Source of the DNA: CAYVXE01 sp964455375
GTDB taxonomy: Bacteria; Zhuqueibacterota; Zhuqueibacteria; Oceanimicrobiales; Oceanimicrobiaceae
Length of the DNA stretch: 11,415 nt
Reading direction: 5' to 3'
NCBI GenBank assembly: GCA_964455375.1
Contig: CAYVXE010000130.1
Span: 1-11,415 of the forward strand
The notes below the pieces were generated by a model that saw only the letters and a list, made by a program, of their open reading frames with translations, ran no database searches and was not told where the DNA came from. A program made the translations under genes and the position numbers. Shown here piece by piece: positions 5,884 through 11,415 of the stretch; positions within the stretch are counted from its first letter, which is position 1; every line of letters starts with the position of its first letter.

Positions 5884-6301
5884 GTTTTAAATTTCTACCA
5901 CAACTGCCACAAAATTTGTCACCGCCATTGACTTCGGCACCACATTCCCAGCAAAATTTCAGTGAACCGGAAGTCTGTTTTTTCTTTTTCGACTGCAGGA
6001 TTTTTGTTTTACCCCTTTTCGGTTGTGCCTGAACCAATTTTTTCACCAAATCAACAGCTTCACTTTTATACTGTTGACGCAACTCCTGGAAATCTTCGTC
6101 CGACAGTTTTCCCATCTGGTGATCGAACTCGATATCCTTGATCGCCTCATAAATGGCGTCTTTTCTTTCCTTTAATTCAATGGCCCGATGGTTTACATTA
6201 TTTTTGCTAAACCCACTCTTCCGATTTTTTGCATTGTAAATGGGCATGGCCACAAATGCAAAAACCATAATCGCAACCACAACAAAAAGAGCTTCTGTCA
6301 T
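5876..6301 (-). CDS. CcmI-like membrane protein with C-terminal zinc ribbon
   Basis: This 141-residue protein has an N-terminal membrane helix (about 4-22), a basic stretch, a helical segment at 40-92, a Lys-rich linker, and a zinc ribbon with Cys117, Cys120, Cys131 and Cys134 (FCWEC...FCGSC). The helical part reads KERKDAIYEAIKDIEFDHQMGKLSDEDFQELRQQY. It resembles the N-terminal segment of CcmI, whose consensus has a leader helix and then 'L..D...GKLSEEEY..LR..'. The C-terminal tetratricopeptide domain of CcmI is missing. The gene overlaps ccmA by eight bases, so it leads the ccm transcription unit. With N-out topology the ribbon would be cytoplasmic. A role in cytochrome maturation is inferred from position; a -10-like TATAAT lies upstream (6396-6391, minus strand) with no clear -35. 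Confidence 0.7.
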   Translation of the reverse strand: MTEALFVVVAIMVFAFVAMPIYNAKNRKSGFSKNNVNHRAIELKERKDAIYEAIKDIEFDHQMGKLSDEDFQELRQQYKSEAVDLVKKLVQAQPKRGKTKILQSKKKKQTSGSLKFCWECGAEVNGGDKFCGSCGRNLKHA

Positions 6302-6633
6302 TTTTCTCTATCCATTAATTATTGAATACACTTAAACAGTGATTACCCGAAAATGCCACCAGCGGTAACGTTCTGGCACTGCACTGCCGAATTATAACCC
6401 GAATCCAACTTAGACCCCCGACAAGATCAGGCGGAAATGAGAAGGAAAGGGGGCTTTCATTCAAGCATCAAATATATTAAATATTTTTTTGCTTTACAAA
6501 TGAAAACTGCGCGTTAATTTTATTCTTTTTAACAAAAGGGTGCACAGTGCATGCCTTCGATGGGCAGAGCAACTTTGGGAAGGTTTGTTTTATCTCCTAT
6601 TGACGTTTCCATATCGATGCCCCCATGTAATGA
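6302..6633. other. Gene-poor spacer between lgt and the ccm block
   Basis: This spacer of 332 bases holds the HMA-like small frame at 6529-6612 (separate entry), an AT-rich tract (about 6470-6535), and a possible -10 TATAAT for the ccm block on the minus strand (6396-6391). A GGCACTGCACTGCC segment near 6375-6388 forms a weak hairpin. I see no terminator with a U-run after lgt, so read-through from lgt into the ccm genes is possible. Confidence 0.4.
6529..6612 (-). pseudogene. 27-codon fragment resembling the start of an HMA metal-binding domain
   Basis: The minus strand encodes a 27-residue frame: start METSIGDKTN, then LPKVALPIEGMHCAPFC, then TAA. The stretch from VALPIEGMHC resembles the first strand and metal loop of heavy-metal-associated domains (CopZ, CopA N-terminus; consensus GMxCxxC). 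Here there are three residues between the cysteines and the frame stops at once, so the remaining about 50 residues of the fold are absent. The frame begins 22 bases after the lgt stop, in the lgt reading phase, with a GGGGG stretch seven bases before ATG. Most likely it is the decayed start of a lost copper-handling gene. A real Cys-containing micropeptide is the alternative. Confidence 0.4.
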
Positions 6634-7404
6634 TTACGAAGTTACAGATTTCCCCAGAAATCGACTCTTTGCTTTGATTCGAAGAATTAAAATGCCGCCA
6701 ACGACTACCAAAAAGATGCTGATGAGTTGCGCCATGGTTAAGCCCATAAACACCTTTGGCGTATTGCGAAAAAATTCGGTGATAATTCTTTCAATACCGA
6801 TAAAAATCAAATAGAGATTAAATTTTATTCCGGTTGGCATCTCCTTTTTACGGATATTCCACAAAACCATGAAAATCACAAAAAGGAAAATCATATCGTA
6901 AATCGGCGTCGGATGTACATACTGTGTTGTGGGGACAATTCCTTTGGGAAACGACATGGCCCAGGGAACATCGGTGGGTGGACCGTAGTCGCCATCGCCT
7001 GACAACAGACAGCCGCCGCGGCCAAAAACCTGGCCAAGTGCTAATAGCGGCGCCATGACATCGGCAATAACCGCAATAGAAATTTTATTATGATGAATAT
7101 ACCAGATAACTGCAATCATTCCGCCGAACAATCCACCGTACCAAACCAGCCCGGCGCCGGTAAAAAGATAGTCTGATGGGTGTGCTAAAAAAAGATGCCA
7201 GCGCTCGAGGATATAATAAAATCGCGCACCCAGGAAACCACCGATCATGGCCGCAATGGCAATACCGTTGGCGAGGTCGGGGTCATAACCTTTGCGGCTA
7301 ATTTCCTTCCGTAACATTAAAGTCGGGACGAGAAACGCCAGCATTGCCATAACGCCAAAACTGTTAATTGTCACAGGACCGATCCTAAATAACTCAGGAA
7401 TCAT
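6634..7404 (-). CDS. lgt: Prolipoprotein diacylglyceryl transferase family protein (Lgt)
   Basis: Lgt transfers diacylglycerol from phosphatidylglycerol to the lipobox Cys of prolipoproteins in the inner membrane. The 256-residue protein has about seven membrane helices and the family motifs: GFLGARFYYILE (56-67), FGRGGCLLSGDGDYG (127-141, the Lgt signature with Arg129), HPTPIYD (164-170) and ERIITEFFR (205-213). The signature is of the GRxGC..aGDxYG variant rather than the E. coli GRIGNFINGE. The HGGL His of E. coli is Tyr89 here (WYGGL), so this may be a divergent subgroup or paralogue. An AAAGG site precedes the ATG. A substrate is close by: the TlpA lipoprotein. A near-perfect palindrome lies 35 bases upstream. 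Confidence 0.88.
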   Translation of the reverse strand: MIPELFRIGPVTINSFGVMAMLAFLVPTLMLRKEISRKGYDPDLANGIAIAAMIGGFLGARFYYILERWHLFLAHPSDYLFTGAGLVWYGGLFGGMIAVIWYIHHNKISIAVIADVMAPLLALGQVFGRGGCLLSGDGDYGPPTDVPWAMSFPKGIVPTTQYVHPTPIYDMIFLFVIFMVLWNIRKKEMPTGIKFNLYLIFIGIERIITEFFRNTPKVFMGLTMAQLISIFLVVVGGILILRIKAKSRFLGKSVTS

Positions 7405-7438
7405 GAAAACCTTTCAAAATTCAACAGAAACATTTTTC

Positions 7439-7460
7439 CATGACATAAGGCCATGTCATG
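7439..7460. promoter_or_regulatory. 8-bp palindrome upstream of lgt
   Basis: CATGACAT (7439-7446) and ATGTCATG (7453-7460) form a perfect inverted repeat separated by AAGGCC. The distance to the lgt ATG is 34 bases, so it would lie in or near the lgt leader or promoter. There is no U-run on either side, so it is not a terminator. It could be a dimeric repressor site or an mRNA hairpin. Confidence 0.4.
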
Positions 7461-7605
7461 AAAACCCTTCACTAAAGTCAAAAATTTAATATAAAAAATA
7501 TCTTGTAAAAAATCTACATATTATTTTACAACCGTTAGAATCCACGGATGTTCCTTTACATTATTCATTTATTGAGTTATAGCGGGACAATGGAGAAATT
7601 AGAAA

Positions 7606-7731
7606 GCGGGGTTATGTCACAATAAGGTTAACGGCGCTCCTGATAACAGGATTACTGCAAATATGCAAGTCCTGACGCCTCGGGACATAAACCTTAAACC
7701 CGATTTTTGGACTCGGTGATCATAACCCCGC
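7606..7731 (-). ncRNA. Candidate structured RNA with long closing stem and possible pseudoknot
   Basis: GCGGGGTTATG (7606-7616) pairs perfectly with CATAACCCCGC (7721-7731), extended by TCAC/GTGA across a bulged T. Nested stems follow: TAAGGTT/AACCTTA (7623-7629/7690-7696), GGCG/CGCC (7633-7636/7676-7679), CAGGA/TCCTG (7647-7651/7670-7674) and TGCA/TGCA (7656-7659/7664-7667). TCGGG/CCCGA (7680-7684/7699-7703) would form a pseudoknot. Strand: minus is favoured because of the promoter at 7774-7803, which would make this the leader of lgt or a free RNA of roughly 160 nt. A weaker plus-strand promoter also exists (TTTACA 7555-7560, TATAGC 7578-7583). The rod-like shape recalls 6S RNA, but I see no diagnostic sequence. 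Confidence 0.4.
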
Positions 7732-7773
7732 GTGCTTATCTTGCTGGCCGCTTTACGCGGTAAACTTTAATAT

Positions 7774-7803
7774 AGTATACAAAAAATATTGCCGTTAAGT
7801 CAA
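7774..7803 (-). promoter_or_regulatory. Sigma70-like promoter reading into the structured RNA
   Basis: On the minus strand, -35 TTGACT (7803-7798), an 18-base spacer and -10 TATACT (7779-7774) predict a start near 7767. The transcript would contain the 7731-7606 fold and could continue to lgt at 7404. Confidence 0.5.
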
Positions 7804-7946
7804 TAAAATTATGCACAATCTGTCTGTACAATTTCTGTAGTTCCTGTTCTCATTCGGTGCGCTCAAAAGGACGCTTACGAGTGAGACTAACTTACGAAAC
7901 TATTTTGATTTTGAGCAGAGACGATTTCGGACCCTGAACGCCTAAC

Positions 7947-8077
7947 GAGATTGTCGAAAAGGTCAAAATTAAATAAATCTTCATGCTGAGCGTAGTCGAA
8001 GCATGATTTAAAAACAATAGGTTACAACCTTCGACTCCGCTCAGGCTGAAGGTGGAAACAACTTTCACGACAGTCTC
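7947..8077. repeat. MITE/REP-like imperfect inverted repeat, about 131 bp
   Basis: Outer arms GAGATTGTCG (7947-7956) and CGACAGTCTC (8068-8077) are inverted with one mismatch. Inner arms GCTGAGCGTAGTCGAAG (7985-8001) and CTTCGACTCCGCTCAGGC (8029-8046) are inverted copies of the same REP-like unit (TGAGCGxAGTCGAAG). Each also forms its own small hairpin (CATGCT/AGCATG; ACCTTC/GAAGGT). AACGCC occurs on both sides (7937-7942 and 8078-8083), possibly a target duplication, although four bases separate the left copy from the arm. The right arm runs into the stop codon of the hydroxylase gene. Units of this kind are often found in many copies per genome. Confidence 0.55.
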
Positions 8078-8762
8078 AACGCCCTGTTTTACCGACGGTA
8101 CCCAGCACTTTGTCCCACAGCGGATTGCTAACCCCGAAATCCTTGGTAGAGTCCTGGTAATGGTGACGAAAATGCATCTTCTTCAGGTACAGTGTGATCC
8201 GTCCATGTAGTCGGAAGTGATGCACGGCATAATGGATGGTATCATAGACCAGATAGGCAAGCGTGAAACCGGCGAAAAGTGCCGAACCGTCACCAGGGCC
8301 GAGTAGGAGTCTGAACGCCACGTAAAACAATACCGCGAGGGGAATGCTCACCGACGGCGGCATCACCAGCCGTTTACTATCGTTAGGAAAATCATGGTGT
8401 ACTCCATGAGAAAGAAAATATTGTTTCTGCCGCAAGGTGGTAAGTTTGGAGAATGCCGCTTCACCCGGCTTCAGGCCAAGCACGATTTCCCGAACCTTCA
8501 TTTCCACATCGAGTGTGGTGTGGAACACAAAGCGGTGCACACAGTACTCAGTTAAACTCCACAGCAACATCCCGGCGAGAAACAAGACCCCGATACGAAG
8601 GACATCCATGCCATGGATGTAACTTGAATACAGCATGTAGACAATCACGGGAATATAAATTAAGTGGGGCACTGCCGGATGAACGTGGCTGAACCATTCT
8701 AAAAAATCACTTTTAAAAATCCGGACCGTCGCATCTTCATTTGAAACGTACAATTTTGCCAT
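8076..8762 (-). CDS. Fatty acid hydroxylase / sterol desaturase family membrane protein
   Basis: This 228-residue protein is a di-iron membrane hydroxylase of the FA2H/Scs7 type by motif. The histidine boxes are HRFVFH (76-81), HGVHHDF (119-125), HYAVHHF (177-183) and HFRHHY (197-202), followed by FGVSNPLWD (209-217), a family hallmark. About four membrane segments flank the boxes (32-48, 54-73, 136-156, 160-178). Family members hydroxylate lipid acyl chains at C2 or act on sterol-like lipids using O2 and an electron donor; no cytochrome b5 domain is present here. AGGAGG lies at a good distance before the ATG at 8762. The last codons overlap a repeat element (7947-8077) that supplies the stop codon, so the original C-terminus may have been altered. 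Confidence 0.88.
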   Translation of the reverse strand: MAKLYVSNEDATVRIFKSDFLEWFSHVHPAVPHLIYIPVIVYMLYSSYIHGMDVLRIGVLFLAGMLLWSLTEYCVHRFVFHTTLDVEMKVREIVLGLKPGEAAFSKLTTLRQKQYFLSHGVHHDFPNDSKRLVMPPSVSIPLAVLFYVAFRLLLGPGDGSALFAGFTLAYLVYDTIHYAVHHFRLHGRITLYLKKMHFRHHYQDSTKDFGVSNPLWDKVLGTVGKTGR

Positions 8763-8782
8763 ACTAACCTTCCTCCTAAATT

Positions 8783-8864
8783 ATGTTTCACAACAACCTC
8801 CTTATTCGTAACACGAAGTAGATTGTCGCCATTCAAATCCATCATAAACCAGTAAGTGAAACAT
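8783..8864. repeat. 9-bp inverted repeat in the hydroxylase leader
   Basis: ATGTTTCAC (8783-8791) and GTGAAACAT (8856-8864) are perfect inverted copies 64 bases apart. On the minus strand the right arm comes first and the left arm ends just before the hydroxylase AGGAGG. Between them lies a small TTCGT-GTT-ACGAA hairpin followed by a second AAGGAGG. The function is unknown; it may be a leader structure. Confidence 0.35.
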
Positions 8865-8893
8865 TTTTTTGAAAACTAAAAAACTTTGAATGC

Positions 8894-10255
8894 TTATTTC
8901 CCTTTTTTTACAGTTTCTATAAAAGCTGTTGGGTTAATAATTGGCCCTGCGGAAGTATTAGTGACTGTTTTTATCAGCAACGCTTTTATTTCAGCAGGAG
9001 TTATTTCTGGATTGACTTGAAATGCTAATGCGGCTAATCCTGCAATGTAAGGAGCCGCCCAACTCCGTCCCCCTTCTCTATCATACGTATACACGTCAAT
9101 CCCCCGATAACTGGCTATGGTTTTATTACCCGTAGGAATTCTCAAAACATCTTCTTCAGAACAATATTTCCCAATTTTATAACTGTCTGGTGAATCCGAA
9201 TCTCGACCTTCTATTCGTTTTAATGTCCCGAACTTGATGAAACTCGTGTCACAAGTTACCACGAAAATTCCTTTTCCCTCTGCCTTTCGAAGAGCCTTCT
9301 GCCATTCCTGGAATCCTTTGTCCTTTATGAACGCGCCATCTGAAATGCTAACCACTCGAATGATTTCATCTGCGGGCAAAATCTTGTTCAATTCAAAAAT
9401 ACGATGTAGTGATCGAGTGTAACAAGACATGTCGCTTTCCCACATGGGCACGGCAAAGTAGGAGAGAGTTGCCTCCGGTGCGACGCCAATTTCCTTTCCG
9501 ACGGCAATTGACGAAATAGGTGACCCATGCATCTGAGGTGAAAATTCTACCAATCCAGTTGCATCGTATCGAATTAAGCGGGACGTGTATTCTTTGTGCC
9601 CAAGAAGCAAAGGTTGATCCAGAATAGCAATTCCAATTCCCTTTCCTGTAATTCCCTGCGCATGTAAAGCCCTAATGCCGAGGCCCGGGTTCTTACCATC
9701 TTCAAGTAACTTTTGCAGATGAAAATCAGGAGGAAGCTTCTCTTGAGATGGCCATTCGGTATATGAATCAAACGGCATGTTTGACAGGATTTCAAACTCC
9801 CCTCGTAAATCCAAATTTTTCAACGAGACGTTTTGTAATCCCCAAAAACGATCTAACTTCCTAAGGTCGTGATTATTTCTCAGTACAAGCTTTCTGTTTT
9901 GTCCAATATTGATACTTTGACCCTGCATCGTAAGACGTGAAATTGTGAATGGAGCAGCTCTATCTATTCTGACTTTTTCAAAAACGATCTTACTATCAGG
10001 ATATTCTATTTCAAGTATGTCGAGCCCGCCATCTTTCCGAATACTTTCCTGTTGGGGTTTTCCCAATAACTTTTTAATTTCTTCAGATTCGGTTAGTTTG
10101 TATCTGATATCTCCGGTTTTTATCGCAGTTTGCAATTTGATCAAAAAATCAGCTTTGTCGGGGAGGAACTTTGATTCCTGTCCCACGATGAGAAAAGGAT
10201 TAATTGTTAAAATAATAAATGATAAACCAAGTAGTATATTTTTCCTTGCATTCAT
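8894..10255 (-). CDS. Exported subtilisin-like serine protease (peptidase S8)
   Basis: This 453-residue protein has a signal peptide (about 1-25), an N-terminal region of about 165 residues of unknown fold, and an S8 catalytic domain from about residue 185. The catalytic triad is visible: Asp213 in GIGIAILDQP, His243 in QMHGSPISSI, and Ser398 in GGRSWAAPYIAGLAAL (variant of GTSxAxPxxAG). The oxyanion-hole Asn, normally in AAGN, seems to be Asp336 in VVTCDTS. Other family features include VSISDG (303-307) and the PEITPAEIKALL segment after the Ser. The ATG has an AGGAGA site upstream. It lies 57 bases after the PLP-enzyme gene on the same strand and could share its transcript, although the functions do not obviously connect. 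Substrate is unknown. Confidence 0.88.
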   Translation of the reverse strand: MNARKNILLGLSFIILTINPFLIVGQESKFLPDKADFLIKLQTAIKTGDIRYKLTESEEIKKLLGKPQQESIRKDGGLDILEIEYPDSKIVFEKVRIDRAAPFTISRLTMQGQSINIGQNRKLVLRNNHDLRKLDRFWGLQNVSLKNLDLRGEFEILSNMPFDSYTEWPSQEKLPPDFHLQKLLEDGKNPGLGIRALHAQGITGKGIGIAILDQPLLLGHKEYTSRLIRYDATGLVEFSPQMHGSPISSIAVGKEIGVAPEATLSYFAVPMWESDMSCYTRSLHRIFELNKILPADEIIRVVSISDGAFIKDKGFQEWQKALRKAEGKGIFVVTCDTSFIKFGTLKRIEGRDSDSPDSYKIGKYCSEEDVLRIPTGNKTIASYRGIDVYTYDREGGRSWAAPYIAGLAALAFQVNPEITPAEIKALLIKTVTNTSAGPIINPTAFIETVKKGK

Positions 10256-10312
10256 GTCTTTTTCTCCTGGTCGGAAAAATAATTAGCGACTGAATGAAAA
10301 CATGGGAAGCAC

Positions 10313-11404
10313 TTAAAGAACTTTGCCGCGCCCATCGATAATAAATTCCTTCTCCACCTCGCCGTTGCGAATACCGTACATTTTGTCAAACATATTTACC
10401 ACCACACAGACATGGTTAGGGATGATTTTTACTTTCTCGCCAATGGAAAATTCACATTCAGAATCAATAATGCCATGCTCTTCGGAAAGACGGCTGATAA
10501 TACAGTTGTTTTTCGGCAAAAGACCAAATCCCTTGTTCTTGCCCGACCTGCCCGCCGGATCAGACGTCAGCACTTTCTTCCCTGCATCCAGGATCGTACG
10601 GTTTGCGGCCGGCCGGCTGGTCACCGTGGCTAAAACGGAAAGGGCACAATCTTTCAAGGCACATGAATACAGGTCGATCTGGGTGAGATCATAAAAAATG
10701 TACGTTCCGGGACGAATCTCCGTGACGCCATCGACCCGGCTACAATACTCCGCTGTGGGTGTTGACCCCACGCTGACGATTTCCACAGCAATGCCGTTTT
10801 TGCGGAGCAGTTCAGCCGTCTCCACCATGACCGTGCCTTCGTGCAAGCCAATCGTTTCAACGCCTTCCCGCGTGCTTTCATGATAGGCGTGACCGCCATG
10901 GGTCATGATTCCTTTCAAATGAAGCTGTTTAAATCCAGAAACTTGTCTCGCTAACTTCAGAGTCTCCTCACCGGGTGAAACGCCACTGCGGTTTTGCCCG
11001 CAGTTAATTTCAATGACAATGTCAAGCGTCTGATGGGCTTGTTCCAACTCATGATTCAACGTGGCAGCGCCAAATTCACTGTCGATGGCAATGCAGCATT
11101 TAATTTTTTCAGCTAATTTAAGCAGCCGCCAATATTTTTGTTCCCCAATGATTTCATTGGCGATGAAGATGTCATCGAAACCGGCAGCGGCCATGACTTC
11201 CGCTTCTCCGAGTTTAGCACAGGTAATGCCATTTGCACCGTTGGCAAGCTGCATTTTGGCAATGTCAGAGCATTTGTGGGTTTTGGTGTGCGGCCGTAAG
11301 TTGACACCCTGTCGTCTTGCCAGGTCCGCCATTCTGCTAATATTCGCTTCCATGCGATCAAGATTGACAAGCAATGCCGGAGTATCGAGTTCTGTATAAC
11401 GCAT
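10313..11404 (-). CDS. D-threonine aldolase / D-serine dehydratase family PLP enzyme
   Basis: The 363-residue protein has a fold-type III (alanine-racemase-like) N-terminal barrel and the C-terminal beta domain of the D-threonine aldolase/D-serine dehydratase family. The N-terminus LDTPALLVNLDRMEANI is typical. The PLP lysine is Lys41 in LRPHTKTHK. EINCGQNRSG (132-141), THGGHAY (168-174), VSVGSTPT (211-218) and EIRPGTYIFYD (229-239) line the active site. His331 and Cys333 in IPNHVCVVVN fit the metal site. The reaction is likely cleavage of D-threonine/D-3-hydroxy amino acids to glycine and an aldehyde, or D-serine dehydration; sequence alone cannot separate these. Length and ends are complete: ATG at 11404 has a weak GAGAGA site, and the promoter lies outside the window. 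Confidence 0.9.
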   Translation of the reverse strand: MRYTELDTPALLVNLDRMEANISRMADLARRQGVNLRPHTKTHKCSDIAKMQLANGANGITCAKLGEAEVMAAAGFDDIFIANEIIGEQKYWRLLKLAEKIKCCIAIDSEFGAATLNHELEQAHQTLDIVIEINCGQNRSGVSPGEETLKLARQVSGFKQLHLKGIMTHGGHAYHESTREGVETIGLHEGTVMVETAELLRKNGIAVEIVSVGSTPTAEYCSRVDGVTEIRPGTYIFYDLTQIDLYSCALKDCALSVLATVTSRPAANRTILDAGKKVLTSDPAGRSGKNKGFGLLPKNNCIISRLSEEHGIIDSECEFSIGEKVKIIPNHVCVVVNMFDKMYGIRNGEVEKEFIIDGRGKVL

Positions 11405-11415
11405 GGGTCTCTCTC

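Larger units (their letters stand above)
7405..8075. other. 671-base gene-free stretch: palindrome, structured RNA candidate, repeats
   Basis: I find no convincing coding frame here. From left to right it holds a palindrome near the lgt start (7439-7460), an AU-rich hairpin (TTGTAAAA 7503-7510 with TTTTACAA 7524-7531) that could act as a weak terminator on the minus strand, the structured RNA candidate (7606-7731) with its minus-strand promoter, an isolated hairpin with stem CTCATTCG/CGAGTGAG (7849-7856/7878-7885), and a MITE/REP-like inverted repeat (7947-8077). Confidence 0.6.

Noticed and set aside
7606..7731. SRP RNA, tmRNA or RNase P RNA
   Set aside because: No SRP GGAAG/GCAG tetraloop region, no tmRNA ends or tag frame, and too short with no conserved core for RNase P.
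7439..8077. CRISPR array in the long gene-free stretch
   Set aside because: The repeats are inverted pairs, not regularly spaced direct repeats, and no cas genes are present.

Overview
The window suggests a moderately AT-rich bacterium, probably diderm and possibly of the FCB/Calditrichota-like assemblage. This is inference only. It rests on the system I cytochrome c maturation genes, a lipoprotein thioredoxin plus an Lgt homologue, an exported beta-domain of the 'YQG...' type common in that assemblage, and a tRNA gene without encoded CCA. The 16S rRNA gene is not in the window, so the taxon is unresolved.

Layout. A tRNA-Asn with its terminator opens the window (3-115). A cold-shock protein gene follows on the minus strand, with a long structured leader (260-715). 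On the plus strand at 824-1570 is a gene with an in-frame UGA exactly where the family has the first Cys of its WCPYC motif. A perfect 7-bp hairpin lies 21 nt after the UGA. I read this as a membrane-anchored selenocysteine redoxin (UPYC) with a bacterial SECIS element. A DedA/VTT-type membrane protein follows on the same strand.

From 6301 down to 2454 on the minus strand lies a cytochrome c maturation block. Its order is a CcmI-like zinc-ribbon membrane protein, ccmA, ccmB, ccmC, a CcmD fused to an exported beta-domain, and, after a gap, a TlpA/CcmG-type thioredoxin lipoprotein. The gap holds a plus-strand promoter and a strong terminator that together define an unrecognised RNA of about 128 nt (3072-3199).

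Upstream are lgt (6634-7404) and, just after its stop, a 27-codon reading frame that looks like the beginning of a heavy-metal-associated domain. The 671-base gene-free stretch 7405-8075 contains a palindrome near lgt, a highly structured pseudoknot-capable RNA candidate with a good minus-strand promoter, and a MITE/REP-like inverted repeat. The rest is minus strand: a fatty-acid-hydroxylase-family membrane protein, an exported subtilisin-like protease with an unusual oxyanion residue, and a D-threonine aldolase/D-serine dehydratase family PLP enzyme.

How the genes fit together. Extracytoplasmic thiol chemistry is the common theme of the left half. CcmABCD exports and handles haem. The TlpA lipoprotein probably keeps apocytochrome cysteines reduced. 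Lgt would lipidate such lipoproteins. The selenocysteine redoxin, predicted to face the periplasm, may detoxify peroxides or serve as another thiol-disulfide reductant there. CcmE, CcmF and the Sec insertion machinery (selA, selB, selC, selD) are not in this window.
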